From positions 1 to 48,759 of the forward strand of contig WYBL01000092.1 in assembly GCA_011526565.1 (NCBI GenBank): 48,759 bases of DNA. Reading direction: 5' to 3'. Positions 7,186 through 16,772 of this stretch are shown piece by piece. Source of the DNA: Acidobacteriota bacterium. Lineage in GTDB: Bacteria > Acidobacteriota > Vicinamibacteria > Fen-336. Position numbers and translations under genes: made by a program. Numbering within the stretch: position 1 is the first letter of the stretch; every line of letters begins with the position of its first letter. The notes below the pieces were generated by a model. It saw only the letters and a program-made list of their open reading frames with translations, searched no databases and was not told where the DNA came from.

Positions 7186-8343
7186 ATGCCGGGCCACGTC
7201 GATCGCCTCGCCCAGGAGCGCTTCGAGGAGGAGCGGCTCGCCCCGTACGCGATGCGGAGCGGCCGCAGTCGCGGCCGCCGCCACCCGGAAGCGGAGCACT
7301 GGATGCGCACCCGCTTCCAGCGCGACCGCGACCGGGTGATCCACTCCTCCTCGTTCCGCCGGCTCGAGTACAAGACCCAGGTCTTCGTCAACCACGAGGG
7401 CGACAACTACCGGACCCGCCTCACCCACAGCCTGGAGGGTGCGCAGATCGGCCGCACCGTGGCTCGCGCGATGGGGCTCAACGAGGAGCTGACCGAGACG
7501 CTGGTGCTCGGCCACGACCTGGGTCACACCCCGTTCGGCCACTCGGGGGAGCGGGTGATGGACGAGCTGATGCGCGACCACGGCGGCTTCGAGCACAACC
7601 GCCAGACGCTGCGCATCCTCGAGCACCTCGAGGAGCGCTACCCCGAGTTCCCCGGCCTCAACCTGACCTGGGAAGTGCGCGAGGGCATCATCAAGCACCG
7701 GCCCGACAGCGACGCCCACGCGCCCGCGGAGTACCTGCCGGGCGAGGCGCCGACGCTCGAGGCCCAGCTCGTCGACTTCGTGGACGAGATCGCCTACAAC
7801 AACCACGACGTCGACGACGGCCTCGCCTCCGGGATGTTCACGGTCGAGCAGATCCGCGCCGTGGACCTGTTCCGCGAGGCCCACGACGAGGCGATCGCGC
7901 GCGGCCTCCACGACGAGCGGCTGCAGCGCCACCGCGTCGTGCGCACGATCATCGACCGCTGCACCCAGGACCTGATGGACGAGAGCGTCGCGCGGATCGA
8001 GAAGAGCGGCGTTGGCAGCGTCGAGGACGCGCGCCAGGCCGGCGGCCGCCTGGTCGGCTACTCTGAGCCGATGGCCGCGCGGGTCCGCGAGCTGAAGGCG
8101 TTCCTGTTCCAGAACATGTACCGACACTGGCGGGTGGTGCGCATGGGCGAGAAGGCGGGCCGCATCCTGCGCGACCTGTTCGCGGCCTACGTCGGCGAGC
8201 CGCGGCTGATGCCGCCGCGCTACCTCGAGCGGATGGAGCGCGAGGGCGGGCATCGCGTCGTCTGCGACTACATCGCCGGCATGACCGACCGCTTCGCGCT
8301 CGACGAGCACCGGCGGCTGTTCGACCCGATGGTGAAGGTGTGA
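7186..8343 (+). CDS. dgt: deoxyguanosinetriphosphate triphosphohydrolase-like protein
   Basis: This 385-residue HD-domain enzyme of the dGTPase family hydrolyses dNTPs to the nucleoside and triphosphate, controlling nucleotide pools. The N-terminal RDRDRVIHSSSFRRLEYKTQVF, then RTRLTHSLEGAQIGR and GHDLGHTPFGHSGE supply the HD metal ligands. A later VDFVDEIAYNNHDVDDG gives the last Asp. The length is that of the shorter type-2 dGTPase-like proteins rather than the E. coli enzyme of about 505 residues, so dNTP specificity may be broader. The stop codon overlaps the GTG start of the next gene. Confidence 0.92.
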   Translation: MPGHVDRLAQERFEEERLAPYAMRSGRSRGRRHPEAEHWMRTRFQRDRDRVIHSSSFRRLEYKTQVFVNHEGDNYRTRLTHSLEGAQIGRTVARAMGLNEELTETLVLGHDLGHTPFGHSGERVMDELMRDHGGFEHNRQTLRILEHLEERYPEFPGLNLTWEVREGIIKHRPDSDAHAPAEYLPGEAPTLEAQLVDFVDEIAYNNHDVDDGLASGMFTVEQIRAVDLFREAHDEAIARGLHDERLQRHRVVRTIIDRCTQDLMDESVARIEKSGVGSVEDARQAGGRLVGYSEPMAARVRELKAFLFQNMYRHWRVVRMGEKAGRILRDLFAAYVGEPRLMPPRYLERMEREGGHRVVCDYIAGMTDRFALDEHRRLFDPMVKV

Positions 8344-9416
8344 CGGGCGTGTCGCGGCGCCACTTCGTCGGTGCTGTCGGCGCGGCGGGCCTGGCGGGCT
8401 CCGCGGCCGGGGCAGGGGCAGCAGGCGGCGACGAGCTCGCCCCGGCGGGCGGGCTGACCGACGTCGCGGGGCTGAAGGTCGGCCATTTCACGGACCCGCG
8501 CCGGCCCACGGGCTGCACGGTGGTGCTGGCCGAGGAGGGCGCGCTGTGCGCCGTCGACGTGCGCGGCGGCGCGCCCGGCACTCGCGAGACCGCGCTGCTC
8601 GACCCGCTCAACATGATGGACCGCGTGCATGCGATCGTGCTCGCGGGCGGCAGCGCCTTCGGTCTCGACGCGGCGTCGGGCGTGGTCCGCTATCTCGAGG
8701 GCAAGGGGATCGGCTACCCGGTCGGCCCGGGCAAGGTGCCGATCGTGCCCGCCGCGATCCTGTTCGACCTGGCCGTGGGTGACTGGCGGATCCGCCCTGA
8801 CGCCGCGGCGGGCCAGGCGGCGGCGGAGGCCGCGAGTGCCGGCCCGGTCGTCGAGGGTGACGTGGGCGCGGGCGCGGGCGCCACGGTCGGCAAGCTGTTC
8901 GGCTTCGCGCGGGCGATGAAGGCCGGCGTCGGCACCGCGTCGTGGCGAGGGGCCGACGGGCTGGTCGTCGCGGCGCTGGCCGCGGTCAACGCCGCGGGCG
9001 ACGTGATCGACCCCGCCACGGGGCTCCCGATCGCCGGGGCGCGCACCGACGACGGCCGCCGCCCGCGCGGCATCGTGGCCGCGCTGCGCGCGGGGCTGCG
9101 GCCGGGCGCGCTGAAGCTCGGCGAAGCGACGACGCTCGCGGTGGTCGCCACCAACGCGAAGCTGCCGAAGGCCGGCCTCGGTCGCGTCGCGCTGATGGCG
9201 CACGACGGCCTCGCCCGCACGATCGCGCCCGTGCACACGCCGTGGGACGGCGACACCGTGTTCGCGCTGGGCACGGGGCAGCTCGAGATCGCGCAGCCGG
9301 AACTCGTCGTCGGGTCCATCGCCGCCGACGTGCTGGCCCAGGCGGTCCTGCGCGCCGCCCGCCTCTCGCGTGGCCTGCCGGGCCTGCCGTCCGCCCGGGA
9401 CCTCGCTTCCCGCTGA
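8340..9416 (+). CDS. P1-family (S58) peptidase, DmpA/NylC-like, Tat-exported
   Basis: A 358-residue Ntn-fold hydrolase of the family that includes L-aminopeptidase D-Ala-esterase DmpA and nylon oligomer hydrolase NylC. Family blocks are VAGLKVGHFTD, VDVRGGAPGTRET, IVLAGGSAFGLDAASG, GAGAGATVGKLFG, and ATTLAVVATNAKL next to MAHDGLARTIAPVHTPWDGD. These proteins cleave themselves into two subunits at a Thr/Ser, probably at ATTL here. The N-terminus SRRHFVGAVGAAGLAGSAAG is a twin-arginine signal, so the enzyme is probably folded before export. GTG 8340 overlaps the dgt stop; GTG 8349 is the alternative. The natural substrate is unknown. Confidence 0.87.
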   Translation: MTGVSRRHFVGAVGAAGLAGSAAGAGAAGGDELAPAGGLTDVAGLKVGHFTDPRRPTGCTVVLAEEGALCAVDVRGGAPGTRETALLDPLNMMDRVHAIVLAGGSAFGLDAASGVVRYLEGKGIGYPVGPGKVPIVPAAILFDLAVGDWRIRPDAAAGQAAAEAASAGPVVEGDVGAGAGATVGKLFGFARAMKAGVGTASWRGADGLVVAALAAVNAAGDVIDPATGLPIAGARTDDGRRPRGIVAALRAGLRPGALKLGEATTLAVVATNAKLPKAGLGRVALMAHDGLARTIAPVHTPWDGDTVFALGTGQLEIAQPELVVGSIAADVLAQAVLRAARLSRGLPGLPSARDLASR

Positions 9417-9490
9417 CCTCCCTGTGGACGGATCGGTGAAGAAGCTGTGGAAAGGCTGTGGGCCGCCGGTGGGAAAGTTGTGAGCGCGGC

Positions 9491-10489
9491 CTAGAGGCCG
9501 CCGTCGAGGTCCGGCGACTCGAACCAGGGGCGGATGTCCGAGGCCTCGGACGCGACGCCGAGCGCGACCATCAGCTTGATCCGGGCCTTGGGACCCGTCA
9601 GGTCGCCGCCGAAGATCAGCCCCATCTCGCGCAGCTTCTGGCCGCCGCCCTCGTAGCCGTAGGTCGGCATCACGGTGCCCTCGCCGCAGCGCGAGACGAG
9701 CACCACCGGGATGCGGGCGGCCAGCGCCGCGCGCAGGCCCGGCAGTACGGCCGGCGGCAGGTTGCCGCAGCCGCTGCCCTCGATCACCAGCCCGCGCGCC
9801 CCGCGCTCGATCGAGGCGCGGATCAGCCGGTCGTCGGTGCCGGTCGCCGTCGTGTGGAGGTCGACCTCGCAGACGAGGCGGCGGGCGGGGATCACGTTGG
9901 GCCGCGAAGGCGGGCGCCGGAAGACGACGTTGCCGCGGGCGACGACGGCCAGCGGGCCGTAGGGGCTGCGGAAGGCGTCGAGGTTGGAGGTGTGCCACTT
10001 GCGCACCTCGCAGCCCGCCCACACCTGCTCGCCGACCGCCACCAGCACGCCGCGGCCGCGGGCGCCGTCGGACACCGCGGTGCGCACCGCGGTCATCAGG
10101 TTGGCGGGGCCGTCCCAGCCCGGCTCGGACGAGGTGCGCATCGCGCCGCAGAAGACGACCGGCTTCTCGCTGGGCAGCGTCAGGTCGAGCAGGAAGGCGG
10201 TTTCCTCGAGGGTGTCCGTACCGTGGGTGATGACGAGCCCGTCGACGTCCTCGTCCTCGAGGATCTGGGCGACGCGGCCGCGCAGGCGCCACATCCAGTT
10301 GGGCGTCACATGGGGCCCGGGCAGGCGGGCGTAGTCCTCGAGCGTGAGCCGCGCCTCGCGGCGCAGGCCGCTGACCCGCGACACGATCTCCTCGCCGGAG
10401 AGCGCGGGCACGGCGGCGCCCGTGCCGGGGTCGATCCGCATCGAGATGGTGCCGCCCGTGAACAGCACGTGGACCCGCTTGCGGCTCAT
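9491..10489 (-). CDS. ansA: type I (cytoplasmic) L-asparaginase
   Basis: 332 residues hydrolysing L-asparagine to aspartate and ammonia. The first catalytic Thr lies in VLFTGGTISM near the N-terminus. The second is in ITHGTDTLEETAFLL with the Thr-Asp pair. No signal peptide is visible, which favours a cytoplasmic role; type I enzymes are usually low-affinity and catabolic. ATG 10489 overlaps the EamA stop (ATGA), making it the last gene of the long minus-strand operon. Related amidotransferase subunits (GatD) share the fold but are usually longer. Confidence 0.88.
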   Translation of the reverse strand: MSRKRVHVLFTGGTISMRIDPGTGAAVPALSGEEIVSRVSGLRREARLTLEDYARLPGPHVTPNWMWRLRGRVAQILEDEDVDGLVITHGTDTLEETAFLLDLTLPSEKPVVFCGAMRTSSEPGWDGPANLMTAVRTAVSDGARGRGVLVAVGEQVWAGCEVRKWHTSNLDAFRSPYGPLAVVARGNVVFRRPPSRPNVIPARRLVCEVDLHTTATGTDDRLIRASIERGARGLVIEGSGCGNLPPAVLPGLRAALAARIPVVLVSRCGEGTVMPTYGYEGGGQKLREMGLIFGGDLTGPKARIKLMVALGVASEASDIRPWFESPDLDGGL

Positions 10490-11352
10490 TCGCCCCTCCG
10501 CGTCAGCACGACCAGGGCGGCGAGGATGACCGCGCCGCCTGCCAGCGTCAAGGCGCCCGGGGTCTCGCCGAGGAAGGCCCACGCGAGCAGCCCCGCGCCC
10601 ACGGGCTCACCCAGCATGAATAGGCCGACGGTCGGCGCCGGCAGGCCGCGCAGCGCGCGGTTGACGAGGCCGTGGCCGAGCAGCGTGGGAAACACCGCGA
10701 GCGCCACCAGCGCGAGCCAGGTGCGGGGCGCGAGGCCCACCAGCGGCTGGCCGAAGGCGAGCGCCAGCACCAGCAGGCCGGCCGCCGCGGTGGCCCACAC
10801 CGCGAAGACGTAGGCGCGCAGCGGCAGCGCGTCGCGCAGGCCGCGGCCGACGACGTGGTAGAGCGAGAGGGTCGCCGCGCCCGCCAGCGCCAGGCCGTCG
10901 CCGAACAGCGAGTGGGCGCCGCCGCCCGCGTCGTCGAACGCGACGAGCGCCGCCCCCGCCGTCGCCAGCCCCAGCGCGGCCAACTCCCGCGCGCCCGTGC
11001 GCTCGTGCAGCCACAGCGCGGCGAAGACGACGGAGAAGATCGGCGCGGTGTTCACCAGCAGCACCGAGGCGGCGACCGTGGTGTGCGACAGGCTCGCGAT
11101 CCAGGTCGCGAAGTGCAGTGCGAGGGCCAGGCCCGAGGCGACGAGCGCCGCCCGCAGCCGCGGCGACAGTGCCGGGACCGAGCGCAGGGCCGCGGGCGCC
11201 GCCCACGGAGCCAGCAGCAGGGAAGCGAGCGCGACGCGCCAGAACGCGACGGTCAGCGGCGGCGCCTCGGCCAGCCGCACGAACAGCGAGCCGAGCGAGA
11301 TGAAGAGCACGGCGGCGCCGATCGCCAGGTAGGGCGAAGCGGCGGGGTTCAC
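10486..11352 (-). CDS. EamA/DMT-family transporter
   Basis: 288 residues with ten predicted membrane helices arranged as two EamA repeats, as in RhaT/YdcZ-type drug/metabolite exporters. Family features include FISLGSLFVRLAEAPPLTVAFWRV at the start of the first repeat, ASVLLVNTAPIFSVVFAALWLHE at its end, and FMLGEPVGAGLLAWAFLGE in the second. The substrate is unknown; many members export amino acids or metabolites, which would fit its place between threonine synthase/AlaX and asparaginase. GTG 11352 follows the alaX stop by four bases. Cotranscription with neighbours is very likely. Confidence 0.87.
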   Translation of the reverse strand: MNPAASPYLAIGAAVLFISLGSLFVRLAEAPPLTVAFWRVALASLLLAPWAAPAALRSVPALSPRLRAALVASGLALALHFATWIASLSHTTVAASVLLVNTAPIFSVVFAALWLHERTGARELAALGLATAGAALVAFDDAGGGAHSLFGDGLALAGAATLSLYHVVGRGLRDALPLRAYVFAVWATAAAGLLVLALAFGQPLVGLAPRTWLALVALAVFPTLLGHGLVNRALRGLPAPTVGLFMLGEPVGAGLLAWAFLGETPGALTLAGGAVILAALVVLTRRGE

Positions 11353-11356
11353 GGGA

Positions 11357-12553
11357 TCAGGCTCCGGCGCGCCCTGCCGCGTCCGACGCGGCGGCGAGGG
11401 CCGCGTCGAGGCCCGGGACGGCTTCTCCGCCGCCCTGGGCGACGTCGCCGCGACCGCCGCCGCGACCGCCGACGTGGGGCAGCGCTGCCTTGAGCAGCCC
11501 CGGCACGTCGAGCCCCGCGCCGGCCGGCTGCGCGAACACGAGGTGGGCGCGGCCGGCCTCGGCGCCACCGAAGAGGGCGACGACGCCGCACGCGGCGACC
11601 TGGAGCGCCAGCTCTCGCAGATCGCCGGCCTCGCGGCCGTCGAACCGGCGGCACAGCACGCGGCGCCCGCCGTCCGGCGGTGCGGCCTCCGCCGCGAGGG
11701 CCCGCGCCTCGTGCCCGAGGAGCCCCGTGCGGGCCTCGGCCAGCGCGCGATCGAGATCGCGGACCCGCTCCTGGAGGCGCTCGACGGCTGCCGGGGTTTC
11801 GAGCTCGGGCGCGGAGAGGCTGCGCGCCAGCTCGGCGAGGGCGCGGGACTGGTCCCGCCAGCGCTGGAGGGCGCGACGGCCGCAGGCGAAACGCACCCGG
11901 GTGCCGCCCTTGTAGCGCTCGGTTCCGAGCACGCGGATGACGCCGACCTCGGCGGTGTTGCGCGGGTGGGTGCCGCTGCACGGCTGCTCGTCGAAGCCCG
12001 CGGCGCCGACGACGCGCACGTCGTCGCCAGCGTCCTGGGGAAGCTTGAAGCCGTGGGCCCCGGCTTCGGCTGCACTCAGCGAACGCGTCGCCACGGGCAG
12101 CGCGCGCGCCACGACCTCGTTGGCGAGGTCCTCCGCGCGGGTGACCGCCGCGTCGTCGACGGCGCGGTCGAGGTCGATCGTGACCTCCTCGGCGCCGAGA
12201 TGGAAGGCCACGGTGCGAGCGCGGGCGATTTCGACGAAGGCGCGCGAGAGCAGGTGCTGCCCGTGATGCTGCTGGCGATGGTCCTCGCGGCGGGTGGCGT
12301 CGACGCGGCAGCTCAGCCGCCCCTCCGGCACCTCGCCCTCGACGACGTGCAGCGGGCCCGGCTCCGCGTCGATCACGGCGATCACCCGCGCCGGGCCGAT
12401 CGCGCCCGTGTCCCACGGCTGGCCGCCGCCTTCCGGGTAGAAGGCGGTGCGGTCGAGGACCACGGCCGGCCGCCCCTCGTGCTCGAGGCGGGCGACGACC
12501 TGCGCCTCGAACTCCAGCAGGTAGGCGTCGTCGCGGTAGAGCCGAAGGGTCAC
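11357..12553 (-). CDS. alaX: alanyl-tRNA editing protein, AlaX-L type with DHHA1
   Basis: This 398-residue trans-editing factor would deacylate Ser-tRNA(Ala) (and possibly Gly-tRNA(Ala)) misformed by AlaRS. The N-terminal half resembles the AlaRS editing region, including TAFYPEGGGQPWDTG. Zinc ligands are seen in HHGQHLL (HxxxH) and CSGTHPRNT (CxxxH). A coiled region (AAVERLQERVRDLDRALAEA) leads into a C-terminal DHHA1-like domain rich in Gly (GGRGGGRGDVAQGGG), as in AlaRS. The GTG start overlaps the thrC stop (GTGA). No aminoacylation domain is present, so it is not alaS. Confidence 0.88.
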   Translation of the reverse strand: MTLRLYRDDAYLLEFEAQVVARLEHEGRPAVVLDRTAFYPEGGGQPWDTGAIGPARVIAVIDAEPGPLHVVEGEVPEGRLSCRVDATRREDHRQQHHGQHLLSRAFVEIARARTVAFHLGAEEVTIDLDRAVDDAAVTRAEDLANEVVARALPVATRSLSAAEAGAHGFKLPQDAGDDVRVVGAAGFDEQPCSGTHPRNTAEVGVIRVLGTERYKGGTRVRFACGRRALQRWRDQSRALAELARSLSAPELETPAAVERLQERVRDLDRALAEARTGLLGHEARALAAEAAPPDGGRRVLCRRFDGREAGDLRELALQVAACGVVALFGGAEAGRAHLVFAQPAGAGLDVPGLLKAALPHVGGRGGGRGDVAQGGGEAVPGLDAALAAASDAAGRAGA

Positions 12554-13734
12554 GCCAGGTTCCAGGCGGGCTCCATGTTGTGGAAGTACTTGTAGCCGGT
12601 CCCCGTGTCGAAGACCACCACGTGGTCGTCGGCCGCGATGTGGCCCGAGCCCTTGAGCTTGCGCAACGCGGCCACGCAGGCGCCGCCCTCGGGCGAGAAG
12701 AAGAGCCCCTCGTGGCGCGCCGCGTCCTTCACGCCCTGGATCAGCTCGGCCTCGGAGACCGTCACGCCGGCGCCGTGGCTGGCCCGCAGCGCGCGCAGCA
12801 TCATGAAGTCGCCGATCGCCTTCGGCACCCGCAGGCCGTGGGCGAGCGTGGTGGCCCCCTCCCACATCGGGGCGTCGTCGCGGCCTTCCGTGAAGGCCCT
12901 GACGATCGGCGCGCAGCCCTCGGGCTGCACGGCGTAGAGCCGCGGCCGGGCGCCGGCGGGGATGAAGCCCATCGCCTCCAGCTCCTCGAACGCCTTCCAC
13001 ATGCCGAGCAGGCCCGTGCCTCCGCCGGTGGGGTAGAGGATCGCGTCGGGCAGCCGCCAGCCGAGTTGCTCGGCCAGCTCGTAACCGAGCGTCTTCTTGC
13101 CTTCCAGCCGGTACGGCTCCTTGAGCGTGGCGCAGTCGTACCAGCCCTGCTCCTTCGCGCGCGCGGCGCAGACCTTGCCCGCGTCCGTGATCAGGCCGTC
13201 GACCGTGACGACCTCGGCGCCGAAGGCCGCGGTCTCCATCAGGAACAGCGGGTTGATGTCCTTCGGCACGAACACGTGGGCGCGCAGGCCGCCACGGGCG
13301 GCGTAGGCCGCCAGCGCGCTGCCCGCGTTGCCGGCCGAGGGCAGGCACACGTCGGTGGCACCCAGCGCCTTCGCCATCGAGACGGCGACCGAGAGGCCGC
13401 GGGCCTTGAACGAGCCCGTGGGGTTGCCGCCCTCTTCCTTGACCGAGACGCGGTGCAGGCCGAGCGACTCGCCGAGGCGGGGCAGCGCCAGCAGCGGGGT
13501 CATGCCTTCGCCGAGCGAGATGCGGCCGTCGGGGTCGTCGACCGGGAGCACCTCGCGGTAGCGCCACAGCGTGGGCTCGCGCAGCGCGAGGTGGCCCGGT
13601 CGCATCTCGCGGGCCGCCCGCTGCAGGTCGTAGCGGGCCAGCAGCGGGGACTGGCAGTCGACGCAGAGATGAAGGACCTCGCCCGCCTCGTGGCGGCGGC
13701 CACAGCGGGCGCACTCGAGGTGGGTGAGGGGCAT
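12550..13734 (-). CDS. thrC: threonine synthase with N-terminal zinc ribbon
   Basis: 394 residues; a PLP enzyme converting O-phosphohomoserine to threonine. The N-terminus has two Cys pairs (CARCGRR and CVDC), the zinc ribbon found in one class of threonine synthase. GEGMTPLLALPRL is typical, the PLP lysine is in GSFKARGLSVAVS, and the phosphate-binding loop is LPSAGNAGSALAAYAA. PTGGGTGLLGMWKAF is also conserved. The closely related diaminopropionate/threonine deaminase enzymes lack this N-terminal ribbon. It lies 12 bases after frr and overlaps alaX, so it is embedded in a translation operon. Confidence 0.9.
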   Translation of the reverse strand: MPLTHLECARCGRRHEAGEVLHLCVDCQSPLLARYDLQRAAREMRPGHLALREPTLWRYREVLPVDDPDGRISLGEGMTPLLALPRLGESLGLHRVSVKEEGGNPTGSFKARGLSVAVSMAKALGATDVCLPSAGNAGSALAAYAARGGLRAHVFVPKDINPLFLMETAAFGAEVVTVDGLITDAGKVCAARAKEQGWYDCATLKEPYRLEGKKTLGYELAEQLGWRLPDAILYPTGGGTGLLGMWKAFEELEAMGFIPAGARPRLYAVQPEGCAPIVRAFTEGRDDAPMWEGATTLAHGLRVPKAIGDFMMLRALRASHGAGVTVSEAELIQGVKDAARHEGLFFSPEGGACVAALRKLKGSGHIAADDHVVVFDTGTGYKYFHNMEPAWNLA

Positions 13735-13746
13735 CTTCGGCCTCCT

Positions 13747-14307
13747 TCAGACCTCCATGATCTCGGCTTCCTTGTGCTTCAGGGTGTCGTTGATCTTCTC
13801 GATGTGGGCGTCGGTCATCTTCTGGACCTCGGCCAGCGCCTGCTTCTCGTCGTCCTCGGAGATCTCGTGGTCCTTCAGCAGGCGCTTCAGGTGGTCGTTG
13901 GCGTCGCGGCGCACGTTGCGGATCGCGACCCGGCCCTCCTCGGCGTGGGTGTGGGCGACCTTGACCAGCTTCTTGCGGCGCTCCTCGGTCAGCGAGGGCA
14001 CCGGCACCCGGATCAGCTTGCCGTCGTTCTGCGGGTTGAGGTCGAGGTCGGAGGTGCGCAGCGCCTTCTCGATCGGCTGCAGGCTCGAGGGATCCCAGGG
14101 CTGGATCGTGAGCAGCGTCGGCTCCGGCACCTGGATGTTGGCCATCTGGTTGATCGGCGTGGGAGTGCCGTAGTAGTCGACCCGGATGTTGTCGAGCATC
14201 GACACCGACGCGCGGCCGGTGCGCATCCCGAGCAGTTCGCGGCGCACCGTGTCCAGGGTGGCGTCCATCCGCTGCTTCGCGTCCGCGATCAGTTCCTTCG
14301 CGCCCAT
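13747..14307 (-). CDS. frr: ribosome recycling factor
   Basis: 186 residues, the normal length. RRF splits post-termination ribosomes together with EF-G. Family signatures include MDATLDTVRRELLGMRTGRASVSMLDNI, YYGTPTPINQMANI, QPWDPSSLQPIEKAL, and LIRVPVPSLTEERRKKLVK. ATG 14307 lies two bases after the pyrH stop. The gene order tsf-pyrH-frr is conserved across many bacteria, and here thrC follows instead of the usual lipid or isoprenoid genes. Confidence 0.97.
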   Translation of the reverse strand: MGAKELIADAKQRMDATLDTVRRELLGMRTGRASVSMLDNIRVDYYGTPTPINQMANIQVPEPTLLTIQPWDPSSLQPIEKALRTSDLDLNPQNDGKLIRVPVPSLTEERRKKLVKVAHTHAEEGRVAIRNVRRDANDHLKRLLKDHEISEDDEKQALAEVQKMTDAHIEKINDTLKHKEAEIMEV

Positions 14308-14309
14308 GT

Positions 14310-15053
14310 TCACTCCTTCACCAGGGTGCCGACCTTCTCGCCCAGCACGACGCGGCGCAGGTTCCCCTTCTTCTTCAAGTCGTACACGATGATGGGGAGG
14401 CCGTTGTCCTTGCACAGCGAGATGGCGGTGCTGTCCATGACCTTGAGGCCCTTCTTCAGCACGTCCATGTACGTGATGCTGCCGAAGCGCACGGCGTCGG
14501 GGTGGCGCTTCGGGTCCTTGTCGTAGATGCCGTCGACCTTGGTCGCCTTGAGGATGACCTCGGCCTTGATCTCCATCGCCCGCAGCGCGGCGGCGGTGTC
14601 GGTGGAGAAGTACGGGTTGCCCGTGCCGGCCGCGAAGATGGTGACGCGGCCCTTCTCGAGGTGGCGGATGGCGCGGCGGCGGATGAACGGCTCCGCCACC
14701 TCGCGCATCTCGATCGCCGACAGCACGCGGGTGATCACGCCCGCGCGCTCGAGCGCGTCCTGCAGGGCGAGGCCGTTGATCACGGTCGCCAGCATGCCCA
14801 TGTGGTCGGCGGAGACGCGGTCCATCCCGCGCGCGGAGTCGGAGACGCCGCGGAAGATGTTGCCGCCGCCGACCACGGCCGCGATCTCCACGCCCAGCGA
14901 CTGGACGTCGCGGATCTCGCCGGCGAGGTAGTCGAGGAAGTCGCGCTCGATGCCGAACTGGCGGTCGCCCAGCAGGGCCTCGCCCGAGAGCTTGAGCAGG
15001 ATCCGGCGGTAGACCGCCGCGGGCTTCTTCGCGGCAGTCCTGGCCTGGGGCAT
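14310..15053 (-). CDS. pyrH: UMP kinase
   Basis: 247 residues of the amino-acid-kinase fold, phosphorylating UMP to UDP. The P-loop-like [61 protein letters not shown] and [14 protein letters not shown] are all characteristic of bacterial PyrH. ATG 15053 is chosen; a longer frame upstream adds Arg-rich residues that do not belong to the family. An extension of about 14 residues ([12 protein letters not shown]) precedes the core. It sits 22 bases after tsf. Confidence 0.96.
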   Translation of the reverse strand: MPQARTAAKKPAAVYRRILLKLSGEALLGDRQFGIERDFLDYLAGEIRDVQSLGVEIAAVVGGGNIFRGVSDSARGMDRVSADHMGMLATVINGLALQDALERAGVITRVLSAIEMREVAEPFIRRRAIRHLEKGRVTIFAAGTGNPYFSTDTAAALRAMEIKAEVILKATKVDGIYDKDPKRHPDAVRFGSITYMDVLKKGLKVMDSTAISLCKDNGLPIIVYDLKKKGNLRRVVLGEKVGTLVKE

Positions 15054-15075
15054 GGCGCCTCTCCTCGTCCCGTTC

Positions 15076-15711
<636 letters not shown>

Positions 15712-15758
15712 TGTCTCTCTCGGATTGTCGGTTGTGGATCTGGGAAGCGCGGGGCCCG

Positions 15759-15790
15759 AAAAAAAGCCCCGGACCGTGGCGGCCCGGGGC
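15759..15790 (-). terminator. intrinsic terminator or attenuator between rpsB and tsf
   Basis: On the minus strand, GCCCCGGGCC, loop GCCAC and GGTCCGGGGC form a 10-bp stem with one G-T pair. Seven T residues follow directly (15765-15759). It is a strong intrinsic terminator located after rpsB and before tsf in the same operon. Partial readthrough would adjust the EF-Ts to S2 ratio. Confidence 0.8.
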
Positions 15791-15831
15791 GTCTTTCGGG
15801 GCCGGGCGCGCTGGGCGCCCGGCGCTCGGTC

Positions 15832-16656
15832 TCAGGCGCCCGGGGCGACGGGAGCCGCGGCAGCCGCCGCGGCCTTGTCGGCCGCCGTGGACACCGGGCG
15901 CGACTTGGGCCGGCGACGCTCGCCGCCCTCCTCGCCGCCCTTGTCCGGCGCGGCCTCGGCGGCGCGGGACTCGCGCATCGCCCGGCCGGCCAGCACCGCG
16001 TCGGCCACGGCGCCGGTGAACAGCTTGATCGCGCGCAGGGCGTCGTCGTTGCCGGGGATCACGTAGTCGACCTCGTCGGGGTCGCAGTTGGTGTCGACCA
16101 CGCCGAAGACGTGGATGCGGAGCTTGTTGGCCTCCTGGACCGCGATCGCCTCCTTGCGGGTGTCGATCACGAAGACGGCGTCGGGCACGTTCTTCATGCC
16201 CTTGATGCCGGCCAGGTTCTTGTCCAGCTTCTCGCGCTCCTTCTCGAAGCGCGCGGCCTCCTTCTTGGTCATCTGGACCGAGCGGCCCTCGGAGGCGTAC
16301 ATCTCCAGCTCGCGCAGGCGGTCGAGGCTGCGCTTGATGGTCACGAAGTTGGTCAGCAGGCCGCCGAGCCAGCGCTCGGTGACGTAGGGCATGTTGCAGC
16401 GGCGGGCCTCCTCGGCCACGACCTCCTGCGCCTGGCGCTTGGTGCCGACGAACAGGATCGTCTTGCCCTGCGCGGCCAGGTCCTGCACCGCCTGCAGCGC
16501 GTCGCCCAGCAGCTTGTGGGTCTTCTGCAGGTCGACGATGTAGATGCCGTTGCGCTCGCCGAAGATGTACTGCTTCATCTTCGGGTTCCAGCGGCGGGTC
16601 TGGTGTCCGAAGTGGACGCCCGCCTCGAGCAGGTCCTTCAGGGAAACGGTATTCAA
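15832..16656 (-). CDS. rpsB: 30S ribosomal protein S2
   Basis: 274 residues. [39 protein letters not shown] is the standard S2 beginning; [25 protein letters not shown] and [21 protein letters not shown] follow. A C-terminal extension of about 45 residues is rich in Ala, Lys and Glu, longer than in many S2 proteins. TTG 16656 is the most likely start: AAGGAGG lies 6 bases upstream, and it places the family N-terminus three residues in (NTVSL). An ATG at 16677 is the longer alternative. Confidence 0.96.
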   Translation of the reverse strand: MNTVSLKDLLEAGVHFGHQTRRWNPKMKQYIFGERNGIYIVDLQKTHKLLGDALQAVQDLAAQGKTILFVGTKRQAQEVVAEEARRCNMPYVTERWLGGLLTNFVTIKRSLDRLRELEMYASEGRSVQMTKKEAARFEKEREKLDKNLAGIKGMKNVPDAVFVIDTRKEAIAVQEANKLRIHVFGVVDTNCDPDEVDYVIPGNDDALRAIKLFTGAVADAVLAGRAMRESRAAEAAPDKGGEEGGERRRPKSRPVSTAADKAAAAAAAPVAPGA

Positions 16657-16709
16657 GCACGGCCTCCTTGCGATCACAGCCCGCGGGGCCTTCCCCGGCG
16701 AGCTTTCCG

Positions 16710-16748
16710 GCCCCCGGCCGCGCCGCGAGGGCGCCTTCGGCCGGGGGC
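16710..16748 (-). promoter_or_regulatory. 10-bp hairpin in the rpsI-rpsB intergenic region
   Basis: GCCCCCGGCC and GGCCGGGGGC form a perfect 10-bp stem around a 19-base loop that can itself pair. No T run follows on either strand, so it is not a standard terminator. It lies in the leader of rpsB, where S2 autoregulation occurs in other bacteria. The function is inferred only from position. Confidence 0.35.
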
Positions 16749-16772
16749 TCGAGATTTACGGTTGGGCGGGAA

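Noticed and set aside
9417..9490. Three CTGTGG-containing sequences resembling DnaA boxes
   Set aside because: Best match is 7 of 9 to TGTGGATAA, there is no AT-rich region, and the site lies between two convergent genes. Not enough for an origin.
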